DNA from: Protea cynaroides
Taxonomy: Eukaryota > Streptophyta > Magnoliopsida > Proteales > Proteaceae
Direction of reading: 5' to 3'
Assembly: GCA_028583415.1 (NCBI GenBank)
Contig: CM053270.1
Coordinates: forward strand, 54,632,173-54,696,172
Length of the DNA: 64,000 nt
Part shown: piece by piece, positions 27,501 through 40,400 of the stretch
Numbering within the stretch: position 1 is the first letter of the stretch
How the letters are laid out: each line of letters starts with the position of its first letter
Notes under the pieces: model-generated
Database searches by the model: none
What the model saw: the letters and a program-made list of their open reading frames with translations, nothing else
What the model was told of the DNA's origin: nothing
Program-made: the position numbers and the translations under genes

Positions 27501-30500
27501 GGAATCTAGCCCATTCAATTAGTTTCAGTAGTCCATTCAATTAATTTCAGTAACGAGCCAGAATGAATGGACAGAGTATACAAGTCAGATCAGAGGATCA
27601 CCACACCACTTGTCTCTCTGCCAAATACAAGCACCCATCTTCTTCCACTATTTACTATAACTAATTACTCCCAAAACAAATCCATTTCATCAAGAAGACC
27701 ATGAGCTTCCTCCCCAAGTTCACTTTGTCACCCAATCCTCCACTTCCCCTTCAGAAAAAGCCGAAATCCTGAAACTACCGATTTGGGTGTCTATGTCAAC
27801 AAGTTCAAAACGCTAAGTGGAATGCTGCATCTACCGAATTGGGAGTCTGAGAGGTTTCAGTGACATTGTTGCCTGGGGACTGAGGATCCTTCAGTAAGGA
27901 ACAGGAGAGAGAGAGAGAGAGATAGAGAGAGATCAGCTAACCTTTTCCCATAACCCATATATTAGTGAGCTTTTAAATTTTGGTTCTTTGCAATTTGACA
28001 AATCTTATATATATGTGTGCTTATTGGATGGGAGTGTGTACAAGGCACAATGTGTAGCCAATTCCAGACTGAAAAGATGAACTCCTGCAACAACCTTTAG
28101 TATTCGATGGCACAGTGCTTCGACACCAGCTCAACATTCCTACACAGTTCGTATGGCCCGACAACGAGAAGCCCACTGCTGAGGCTCCAGAACTCCATGT
28201 CCCAGTCATCAATTTGAGTGGGTTCCTTCCAAGTTCAAAACGCAAAGTCAGAGTCGTCAGACACCAATAACAATCAATCGATACTGCGGCTCATGGAATG
28301 CTGCATCTGCTGCTTAAGAGCCCAATCGGCCATCTGGGGTTTATCCTCCAGTCTTCACAAAAACCCCAGCATGGCAAAGCTCCGAAGCAAGGCCATATCC
28401 AACCTTAGGAGTGATCAAAGACCTCGCAGCCTCCTCATACTTGTGGTTGCCAGAGATGAATCGGTCCTTGAAATGCTGTAGCTTCTTGCCCTTGAGGGAA
28501 CGGATTCGATTGAGCTTCTTCTATAGCTCGCTCATGAGAACTTCCATCGTGAAGAATTCCTTCTTTATAGCATGAGGTTTTGTCGTTATAAGAATTTGAC
28601 ACTTTTACCCTTACTTTTAGATCCGTTGGAGAGAAAACGCATGTGCAACTTAAGTTGCGCAAAAACAGATTCCAAATAATTTTTGGCAAAAATCAAAAAA
28701 GAGGTCTCAAAAGCCTATTTTTATTTTTTCTGACAAGAAATAGCAACCAAAAACGATACCAAACACCTACAAAAATTTTAAAAAAAAATTGTCAGAAAAA
28801 TAAAAACAAAAAATGATACCAAACATAGCCTAAGTAAACTGTTTCTACAGCAATTCCCTTTCTTTTTTGTAGTGTTTTTGTTTTACATTCATTAACGTTA
28901 TGTACAATCAACAGAACAGATTTCTAATCTACCCATATTAATACAATTTTCACAGATGATACACTTCAATAGACAAAATCTTACACTTCAATGTACCACT
29001 TCAAATTCTAGTATTTACAGAACCAGAATGTTACAACATCCAAGCTGAACTATAGTTTTCAAAGGAATTCCTGCAGAAAAAAATACCTGAAAGACTTTGC
29101 AGCATCAATGAGTTCACCTATGAATACATCATTTGGGAATATCTGGAAATGTAGCAGTATGCAGTCAATAACCATCACAGAGAAACTGCAAAGAGTAGCA
29201 TTTATCTTAAGATAAGAGGCAAAAAAAATAATTATCACGTGAAAATACATTTTCCAATAGAACTATATGATGTGTCCATTGAAACAATGAATGAAAACAC
29301 CTAACACCTAACACCAGTATAGAACATGTACCAAAGACATTATAGTTAAGGGAATAGTAACTGCTACTTTTTCTTATGAACTGCATTGTCAAGTTTTAAG
29401 ACTCAAGAGGCCTCTTCATTGTCTTTCCCTAGAGCTATCGCATTCTATCCACCACCAATAGGAAGTGGCAAAGTGCTTTGTATTAAATATAAAACTTATC
29501 TCTACCTCAGTGAGACTTTATTTACATTTCTTTCAGATAAGAGACTTCCCGCCAAAGGAAGCATATAAGTGAACAGAAATCCTATTTTTGCTCCTTTTCC
29601 TGTTTGACAATATATGTCTGATGCAGAAGTCAAGGTAATGATGGAGCTGGACCGATGGTGTGGTTCTTTCTCTTTGTACAATGGAAACGGATAGGACTGG
29701 AAAGTTGCAGTCAAAATAAAAGGGAGATTCGGACACAAGTATGTACTATGACAGGAGGTCTCTTCTGATCTTTCTATTACAGGCAATGCCGCTAACACAA
29801 CTATCATTTCAATTATTGATGATTGCCAGTTAATACTACACTTGCAAAGGGAATTAGTCCATTTACATAGCATCCCATACCTGTTTGACATTGAGATACT
29901 GTATTGGGACTGATCTTGCTATGTATAAGAAAGATATTTTTATAATTTTATCTCACCAAAAAGTATGTATTGATATTCTCATCCAAACCTCTTGACAAGC
30001 CAATTAAGTAAAATCACTAAGACAATATAGAATACTTAGTTTCAATCATAAATAAAGAAGTTGACAAGGTTTTAATCGAGAATTTGACGCTGGAGTAAAA
30101 ACTTCTCATCGTGAGCACTTTATTTTTAAGGGAAAATTATTCGTACCCACCCTGGGTCCAAAATACACCTACTACCCTAAAGTTCACAACAATTACACGT
30201 ACTAGTGTACTACCCCTAAATGACAAAACATTGTTACAACGCAGGCCCATTCCATTAGATTTTTCTATTAGTTGATGATGCCACAGACGAATTGTATTTT
30301 TGAAGGTCAAAATACCCTTATTGGTATTGTGAAAGACCATACTTGTGAAGTGAAAAGACAATAAAACCTTTTCATTTCATTTCCCCTTTTTCCTCCACTT
30401 CTTCTCCATTTTTCCTAGCTTTCATTTGAAATCGGTGGAACTCGATAGAAGCCCAAGTCCATTTAAGGTGAGATCGATCAACCGAAAGAAGGGAAAGGCG

Positions 30501-31320
30501 ATAAATCGTTCTTCTTTACTTCTGGCAAAGAAATTAATGATAGTACATATGATAGTGTTTCACTTTCAACATCTTCTTCATCCGGTTTTCAAAGGCCTCG
30601 AGCACCGAGATTCAAATGTCTTCTCCTCCATATTCCGCAAGAAAATTCAAATCTAAAGTCCTTTACTATCTCCATTAACCCTACAACCGAGAATAATACT
30701 TAAATCTTGTTCCCTTCTATCCACTCTATGTNNNNNNNNNNNNNNNNNNNNNNNNNNNNNNNNNNNNNNNNNNNNNNNNNNNNNNNNNNNNNNNNNNNNN
30801 NNNNNNNNNNNNNNNNNNNNNNNNNNNNNNNNNNNNNNNNNNNNNNNNNNNNNNNNNNNNNNNNNNNNNNNNNNNNNNNNNNNNNNNNNNNNNNNNNNNN
30901 NNNNNNNNNNNNNNNNNNNNNNNNNNNNNNNNNNNNNNNNNNNNNNNNNNNNNNNNNNNNNNNNNNNNNNNNNNNNNNNNNNNNNNNNNNNNNNNNNNNN
31001 NNNNNNNNNNNNNNNNNNNNNNNNNNNNNNNNNNNNNNNNNNNNNNNNNNNNNNNNNNNNNNNNNNNNNNNNNNNNNNNNNNNNNNNNNNNNNNNNNNNN
31101 NNNNNNNNNNNNNNNNNNNNNNNNNNNNNNNNNNNNNNNNNNNNNNNNNNNNNNNNNNNNNNNNNNNNNNNNNNNNNNNNNNNNNNNNNNNNNNNNNNNN
31201 NNNNNNNNNNNNNNNNNNNNNNNNNNNNNNNGGTATCAACTATTTCCAGTTATAATAGTCACATAAAAAGAGTACTCTATGGACAATAAATAATTACTCT
31301 TCTAAATTTTATAACCAAAT

Positions 31321-31375
<55 letters not shown>

Positions 31376-31396
31376 CCATATACATATACATATCTA

Positions 31397-31439
<43 letters not shown>

Positions 31440-34400
31440 CCCAGCACTCTTGGTAGAAGAATCATTCAAATCCTTTAGTATGAGTCTATGATAGGCCTGT
31501 AAACAGACTGGATATACCGACATCTATATCCTTTCTGGTTAAGATAAGAGGAAACAAATCAACTCAACTCAGCCTTATTTGAATGAAATGGGATCGGCTA
31601 CATGGATCATTTTTCTCCAATCAACTCTATTCAGTACCATATTTGTTTCTAGTCCTAAGCCATGCATGTCTTTCCTCACCACTCTTTTAGATTCATTTTA
31701 GACCTACCTCTGGCTCTTTTAGCTCATTCGATCTGAATTAAATTAACCCTCCGTCCTAGAGCATTTAAAAGTCAACATTGCACATGGTCATGCCACCTCA
31801 AAATACTTTTTCGCAACTTGTCATATATTGGAGCTACTTTAAATTAGCTCTACTCTCAACGTCCTCATTTTGGCTACACTAAGTTTATTCACATGTTATT
31901 TCTTTACTGCACAACATTCAACTCTGTACATCATTTCTAGTCGTATAATTTATTATAAAATTTTTATTTGAGTTTTAAAGGAATACATCCATCACACAAC
32001 ACACCGGATGCAGACCTCCATAATTCCATTTTGCATTTCTCCCTTTTTGTTTCATCCACCAAAACAATATCATCAGAAAAAAAGATACAACAATGCACTG
32101 ATCTTGAATTTCTCTAACCAGCTCAATATATGATTAGTCAAAAAAAAGGGGAGGGGGTGTAGAGATGATTCTTCATGTAATCCAACTGTAATTTGAAATT
32201 CACTACCATGTCCCCCCACATTTCTTGCACTAGTAATCTAATAACCCATTATACATACCTTTAACAATGTTCATGTATTTACTGGAACTATTTTTCTTCT
32301 CTAAGACTTGGCAAAATAATTCTCTAGGAACTCTATCATAAGATTTTCCTAAGTCAATGAAAACCATATGGAGATCTTTCTTCTATTCTCAATATCTTTT
32401 CATCAATATCCTAAGCAAATAAATAGCTTCCATGGTTGATCTTCCTGGCATAAAACCAAACTAGTTATTTGAAATATAAGTTTCTTCTCTCAGGCAGGTT
32501 TTAGTGACTCTCTCCCATAATTTCACAATATGCCTCGTAAGTTTAATTCCTCTATGGTTATTACAACTTTGCATATAACCTTTACCTTCAAAAATTGGTA
32601 CCACAATGCCCTTTCTCCATTCATCTGCCATTTTTCTTGTGCTTGTAATCTTATTAAACAACTTAGTTAGCCAAGTTATTCCACTAATTCCTAAGCTCTT
32701 CTAACCCTCAATTACAATACCATCTGAACCTAAAACTGTATAATCATGAATCCTAGGCACAACCTTTTGGGAAAAAAAATAAAGATTAGACTAGTGCCAC
32801 AAAAATTAAGAAAATTAGATCTTTGACAGGTGAAAGTACATACAGTTGCATTAGCAAATAGGCTAATGTAACACCACCCAGAACCAGAGAAAACTCCAAA
32901 TGCGAATTAATTAGCACCTTTCAAATTAAGGTTATTGTGTTTCAACAGCAATGACTCTGATTCCTGACCTGCATAGAAGTAGTCACATGGGTTCCCATAC
33001 ACATGCAGCATTTGGGCATACAAGTACTTTCTGTGTTTTTGTTCTTTAGCTTTCCCAATTAAATACTGTGACTTTGACCAAAAGAAATCTATCACTCATA
33101 CAAGTAAGAAAGGGAGTAGGAGACAAGTTTTTTGAACAGGTACAGTCTGCACTAGTTAAGATAAGGAAATCTAAAACAAGAACAGTGGGATAATTCATCT
33201 ATAGTGTTCATGATGAAAAAATATAAATCCATACATTACAGGGTAAACATATTCATAGAACATAACAGTCTGACCTCAAGTTGTTTGCACACTTTACTAC
33301 CAGTGCCTTACAGTGCATAAACGGATTCGATCTTGCACTTTTCTTACAAACCATTCCAATGAAGACCTCATCTCAAGTACTGATAATGACGAAGAGAACT
33401 GCCTGCAAGAACTAAAAGTGATTATATCATCATGAAAATAAAGTAATGATGAGAAGTGAAAGGTGTTCATTCCATAAAACCAAAACCGCATTGATTTCAG
33501 TTGTTGCCCAAATTAAAAATAATTTTTTTAACTTTAACAGATCCAAACATTAAGAGAAGGATCGTCCCCCATTAACACACGATTATGGAATCTCCATTAC
33601 AATTGAAGAAACAAATCCAAAGAAAGATAAGGAGAAGAAGACCCAATAATTTCCATATATTGTTATTAAAGCGGCCACATTTTGATATTTCAGTCTCCGC
33701 AGTCCGAATTTCAGAATAGCTCTGCCCACCGTAGGCCGATAGAACCAACCAAACTGTGAAGCATTAAACTACATTTAACAACTCAATATCCATATTTAGT
33801 TACATTTGTATCATTCCTGCCGATGAACATAAAGCTTTCCTTTTTATTTAATTTCTTTAATCTATTCATAATCAGCAAAAAATACCCAATATAACACATA
33901 TAAATCACTAGTAATCCTAGCTAATTCCAGATTAACTCCCATTGACATTTTGCAAATGTTCAAGCCACAACCGAAGAACCCACTGGACTAGATCATTGAA
34001 CGAACTCGTAAGCTTCAGGAAGTCCAGAAATCCCCCCAATTCCCTGTAATTACGTAAAGGCCACCAAGCGGAGCTGAGAAGTGAACCCGACCGCCGTCAG
34101 AGGCGTTGTTCATATCGACCAGACCAGAGAGAGCGCCTCGCTCAATTGGACCAGACATGAAGAACCCCGCTCAATTGGAACGGAAGCGTCGCCACCACCA
34201 CTGTGAGGGACGGGTTGAAGAAGAAGAGCACTGAACAAAGATGTGCTCTCAAAGCCATTGACAACGGTGCTGGACCTTGAAGCAGCAGCACCAGCAGTAG
34301 AGTCGGTGGAATCATCAAAAATATGGTCATGTTGAAGGACAGTTCTAGGAGCAGAAGTGTTGGCACTGACGGAAGCACATGAGATGGACTTGAACAAAGT

Positions 34401-37400
34401 GGTTTTGGGGTCGTGAGAGGGTGAGAAGTGGAGAGAGTTAGAAGGTGAGAGACAGTTTGAGTGTGAAGATGAGAGGAAGCAAGCAGAGGAGGAAGGAACG
34501 TAGCAAAAGCTATGGCCTAGGGTTTCGTCGAGGGGCTCTGATGATGTGAATATCAAATCCAGGTTAGTGGGTTTGATCATCGGGTTTGAGGCACGGGAAG
34601 ATAAGGGTTATGAGAGGAACTCCGGCCACGTCTCTGCGCATTTCTTCTCTGAACTCTCAAAGTGCTTTTGGAAGAACAATGGTTTTATAAAATAAAATAA
34701 AAATAAAAATAAAGTTAAAATTACTTTCTTAACCTCTATTTCTGTAAGGTTACAAAACATGCTTTTAAGTGTTTTGCGCAAAAAACAACCAAAATGGTTT
34801 TTGGCCAAAAACCAAAAACAGGTCTCAACCTCTTTTTGATTTTGGGCTTATTTTTATTTTTATTTTTTTTTCATAAATAGCACCCAAAAACAATACCAAA
34901 CACCTACAAAAACAAAAACAAAAATGATATTAAAGACAGCATTAGGTATGGCTCGGAAAAGTCTTTCCGATGAGGTATAACATACTGAATTTTGACCATG
35001 GATCATAAGGACATCACCGTTGTAATGAGGATTCCAGGCCATGTCAATGGCCTAAAAAAGGGATATAAGCTTAAAAATGATATTTGACAAAATTAATTTG
35101 AATACGATATCCCAAACCCAATGCAGCGGTGCGAGAACGGTATGTGTTGGAATAATGGTTTGACTTGTCTAGAATGATAGAGGTCATGCTTCATTTATAG
35201 AGTAAAAGGATTTACATGAAAGGAAATAAAGAAAAGTAAAGGAAAGAACACGAAAAGAAAGTCAGTGAGGTAGGTAAGGTAGGTGAGGAATGAGTGAGTA
35301 CTCATATTCCCACATACATCGAACCTAAACATTACAATATTTGGCCTAGGTCCACCCCTCCCCAAAAGTGGGTGATTAAGATGTTATTGCCCACTTTTTA
35401 CGAAGTTGTCGGCTGAAGTTATAGCAGATTCTCGCATCATTGAATGAAGCGAAGAAGAGACTTTGAGACATGTCAAATTGGATGGTCAGATTTAGAGTTA
35501 TGCCCATTCAAAGAAAGATTCCATTTCAAGACATCTGAGCTGACCATTTTAATGTGCAGTACCACACCATATGTGTGGTGCCATGTGCTTGATACCGCAT
35601 GAACCTCCGTGGTGCTAGCTGCCCCCCTACAGGATCACGAATCAATTCGCCGACCCTATCACGACTCAGTTCACAGTATTGTATCCGCTTTGGAAACTGT
35701 GAGTGGTGTCGCAAGACAGGTTCTGCTGTTTACGGCGCCGCATAAAGCAGGCTGTACCGCACAAAACTGTGCAGTGCCACGAGGTAGAAGCTGTTTTTGC
35801 CTATAAATAGGGCCTTGAATCAGTTAGAAGAGACACGGACAAGATAAAGGCTCCAGAGAGGCTTCAGAAAGAATAAGGCTTCAGATCTCTGAGTCCTAGA
35901 GAAAAGCCTAGCAGTCGTAGAGTCAAGTTAGTTTGAATTCTACCCGAAAGCCACCTCTGCTGTGAGTTATGAGCCTGCAACTACAGCTGATAACTCAGTC
36001 CTGCTAGGTTCAGTTTCAGAAATTTTAACCAGCTTTCCACATTGCTTTTTCAAAAGATTCTTGTGTGGATTTCAGAAATCAATGTGTTAAAATCTTAAAT
36101 CTAAAATTTCATGAATTTTGATTGTGGGGTTTCTTTGCTGGATGGAATTGAAAGCAAGTTGGTCTACGACTACCAAGAGGTCACAGGGAAGAAGACATTC
36201 TTCATTATTTGCACATCAAGACAGAAAATTCTAACAATTACGCAAAACCCTACTGCTTTACTCAAAAAGATCCTAAACTGTTTCAGAATATACAGTGTAA
36301 CAAAATAAAAAGAAAGAGAGAAGGAGAAGATGGAGAGAAAATGAGAAGGAGGGAGAAATTATGTCTGTATTCTCTCCTCGCCACTGCAAGATATTTATTA
36401 ATAATGAAAGCAAGTAATTACAACCTAGAAGTACTCCAGAATCTAGAAAGTAATTATAATGAAACTCTAACAGATAAAGTAAAACATAAAGATAACACTA
36501 AACACAATAGGACTTTATCAACACCACATAGTGGATATTGATCTTGTTGTCTTAACACTCCCCCTCAAGCTAGAACATGCTCCAGCTTAGAATATACAAA
36601 AAACATAACATTCCCCCTCAATCTGGTGTTCCAGCTTGGAACAATAAAAACAGATATGAGCCACAACACCGGTCTTCAATATATAAGGATGTTAGAGGCG
36701 CCAAGGACACAGAGAGAACTTCTCTGGTAGCAATACCAATTCACGAACACCAATCATCAGCAGCATCATTATAGGCTCTTCCCAAGAAGGCAGGTAGCAT
36801 TAGCAGCAACAACATCATAGGCACATGTATTAAATAGCAACATCAATATATTGTAGCAATAAATAACTCCGCACCAGACAGCATAAGGTTGTTGTGAACC
36901 AGACTGCATCAGACAGCATAAGGTTGTTGTGAACAAGACCGTATCAAATAGCATAAGGTTGCTATGAACCAAACCGCATCAGACAACATAAGGTTGCTAT
37001 GAACCAAACCGCATCAGACAGCATAAGGTTGTTGTGACTAGACCACATCAGATAGCAGTAAACTAGACAAATTGCATTGTTGCTGAATATTATTGTTGAG
37101 TACCATCCTCATAGATGGTAGACTCCATCACGAACAAATAGGTAGTAGACGGTAGTAAACTCCATCATGAGCAAATAGGTACGTAGTAAACAGTAATAGA
37201 CTCGACCATGAGCAAATACGTAAGCTCCATCACAAGCAAATAGGTAATAGGCAGTAATAGACTCCATCACGAGCATAATAAATGGTAGTAGACTCCATCA
37301 TAAGCAAATAGGTTGTAAGCTCCAATACAAGCAAAGGTTACATCACGTGCAACTGATAAGTAAATGTTGCATCATGTAAAACTGGTAGTAGTAGGCTCCA

Positions 37401-40400
37401 ACATGAGCAAAGAGGTAGTAGGAAACTCCAACACAAGCAAAAGACTCCAACATGAGCAAACACGAACACGAGCAACCCTCTTTTCTCCTCACGTGAACAA
37501 ATAACCAGGGGCTTCAAACAATGAGGGATGCTATCTCAAGTAGTAGAACAACCAGAATTACATGATTCACCAAACTAGAACATCACTATAACAGAAAATC
37601 CTAACTCGCTTTGCACTTGGACCGTCTTGATAAATTTTTTTGGGGACCCGAATGGGAAGAAAATTTGAGGTTAGTGATGGATGTGAAGGACTTGGACCAC
37701 CCATGGGGGTGCGGAGGCAGAGTCCCCGCGGTATGGATCTGACCCATATTTGGGAGAATAAACAATAGCAGTACCAAAATAATCTAACCCACAGATGCCA
37801 CTCCAACTATAGGATATTAGAAACAATATATCCAGATTTCAATGCAATCCAACAGCCGGATCAAGAGATATGGACTAGTCCTTGGGCTGCTATGGCTTTG
37901 GACACATGCAAGCATATTTTTTACATTAATTGAAAACGATGTAGATCAAAAGTGGTAGCAAAGCAGTTAATGACGACTCCGATATGTGAGCAAAAACTGA
38001 TTACCATCCAACGGTAGAATCAGGAATATTAGGAAATCCTAGTTGAGGTAGAATTCCCGGAATCAGTAGTACAGCAGTAACAGATTCAGTGGCAGCAGCT
38101 AATAAATAGAATCCTTGTGGTACTAGGAATCCACAAACAAGATTTGATTGCAGTAGCCTAGAAACCAGGAATAATGGTAACTGGTAGAACTGAAATAATC
38201 TGAGATCAATGCTAAGAGAAACAGCAATCACAGAGTTAATTGCGCTCATCAGTCAATAAAACTAATAGAAACCAGTAGCAAAGCAGTAGATTCATAAGCA
38301 GTAAAACAGAATTCCATAGCTAGAAATCAAAACAGATCCAATAAGGCAGATTCACTACCAGATTTAATAATCAGATTGCAGAAGATCAAGTAATCAGATT
38401 TAAGATCTGGCATTGCAGTAAGAGATGTGTGATCGCAATCAATAACAGATCAGAATCGATGGCAGCAGTAGCAAACAGATCAGAATCATTGGCAGAAGTA
38501 GTTAACAGATTCATATTGATGGACTAGACTCACCAATCCACAGAGATCATGCGCAAGTAGCAGCAGAACTCGATAGCCATCCATTTTAGAGTAAGAACAA
38601 ATCAACAGTTACCATTCAACCAGCCATTAATGGAGAATAGAAAGCATCATGTAACCAGAAAACAGAACCAGAAACAGAGTGGACTGATGGAAGAAGATGT
38701 ATGAACCAGATCTGAATTAGATAACAGTAAACTAACTTGAATATTAATGGCGGATAAAAGATTCAGATCTAAAACTGCAGAGAAAGCGTGCCAGAACTTG
38801 CAAAGATGGAAAAATAAAAATAGAAAACATAACTACAGCTTCAGATGCAGCAAAGGCAGCAACGGTGGCTGCACACTAGAATGAGAACCTTAAACAACTC
38901 TCAAAACAGTTTTTGCTCTAATACCATGTAACAAAATAGAAAGAAAGAGGGAGAGAGAGAAATTGTGTGTGTATTCTCTCTTCCCCACTTTATTAATAAT
39001 GAAAACAAATAATTACAACCTAGTAGAACTCTAGAATCTAGAAAGTAATTGTAATGAAACTCCAAAGGATAAGGTAAAACATAAAGGTAAGAGTCGTAAG
39101 ACTAATCACCATAGGGCTCTATCGACACCACACAGTGGATTATGGATATCAACTGTGCTATCTTAACAGAATTGACACAATACTTGTTAATTGAGTTCTA
39201 TTTCATTTTGGTGGGCCCATGGAGATCAAAATTAGGGTATTGGAACCATATGTAGCACTGATTTCCCAAGCCTGCAGAGATGAAAATATTTTAACCAACA
39301 TCACAATAAGAAAAGTCTTTAAAAAAAAAAAAGTCTGTTAAGAAGCTAAAGGTAGGGAATGACCCAAAGAGAGGTTATACATTGGTTGTAGTGGATGCAA
39401 CACAAATCGCTAGAGGTTATGAGTCCCATCCACAGGTAGACTATTGCAGCAGACCAACAAAAAGTAATTTAGATTTTGCTGCTACAAGAAATATTAAGAC
39501 TATCAGTTCCATAACTAGATATAAATCCTACTACAACTACTTAGGGTCTGTTTGATAACACTCCGGATTCTGGATTGCATGGATTCTGGCTCCTAGGGAG
39601 CCATTTTGGAGTAGAAGCGCGTTTGATAAGCCTGGTTGGATTCGAGCTCCCACAGAGTGAACTGGATTCAAAATGGCTGCAGAATCCAAAATTTTGGAGT
39701 AACTAATACTTGTTATAAACTATTGGAGCAAGTTTTTGGGAGAAGAAAAAGAGTCCGATTCTCACTTGACTCTCACTTGACCACCACCACCGCCACCAAC
39801 CACCACCACCCCACCACCGCCACCAACCACCACCACCGCCACCAACCACCACCACCGCCACCAACCACCACCACCGCTGCCACCACAGCCGCCCACCGCC
39901 ACCACCACCACCACCGCCACCACAACCACCGCTACCGTCACCACCCACTACCACCGCCGCTGCTACCACCACCATCGGCGCCACCTCTACCACCATCGGC
40001 GCCGCCTCTACCACCATCGGCGCCGCCTCTACCACCATCGGTGCCGCCTCTACCACCATCGGAGCCGCCTCTGCCACCATCGAAGCTGCCGCCACTGCCA
40101 CCACCACCACCACAACTACCACCACCCACCAACCACAACCACCACTCAGCACCCAGCACCCACCACCCACCACCACTTTTCTAGACTTTGATTGGGGGAA
40201 TAGTGTTTATCAAACACGTTTCTATTCCAAAGATACTCTGGAATCCATACCATAAAATATGTTATCAAACATATTTTTACTCCCAAATAATTCTGGAGTA
40301 GCTTGAAATAGAATCCAAATTCCGAACCGGAATCCAGAATCCAGAGCGGAAGTTTTATCAAACGGGCCCTTAAGAATTCAACCCCATAAGCTCTATTAGT

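Larger units (their letters stand above)
26882..28830. mobile_element. Pack-type Harbinger-like element carrying GA20ox and other fragments (copy A)
   Basis: Ends ggctgtgtttggtatc and gataccaaacatagcc, with taa target duplications (26879-26881 and 28831-28833). An extra terminal-like motif (gataccaaacacctac) sits about 60 bp inside the right end, as in the PP2C-carrying element, so the two are sister elements. No transposase. The interior contains at least two unrelated host-gene fragments and a GA microsatellite (27905-27930). Confidence 0.82.
17851..29086 (-). other. Intron 9 (11.2 kb), transposon-filled
   Basis: From high to low coordinates it holds the GA20ox-carrying element (26882-28830), an RTE tail (25275-25611), a (CCA)n Tourist-like element (24312-25129), a TRIM-like element (21064-23938), an LTR-like segment (about 19908-20990) and the PP2C-carrying element (18119-19703). 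The stretch 25612-26881 shows nothing recognisable. Confidence 0.8.
15443..30731. repeat. Large near-identical block, copy A (end of upstream contig)
   Basis: 15.3 kb that matches 31232-45964 with only scattered substitutions and indels. It ends on the base before a 500-N gap. Main differences: about 310 bp at 17961-18270 are absent from copy B, part of the LINE near 16225-16440 is absent from B, and AT microsatellite lengths differ. See the finding on contig overlap. Confidence 0.95.

Noticed and set aside
30700..31255. Reading frames of about 180 codons across the N gap
   Set aside because: They consist of unknown bases and exist only because N runs contain no stop codons.
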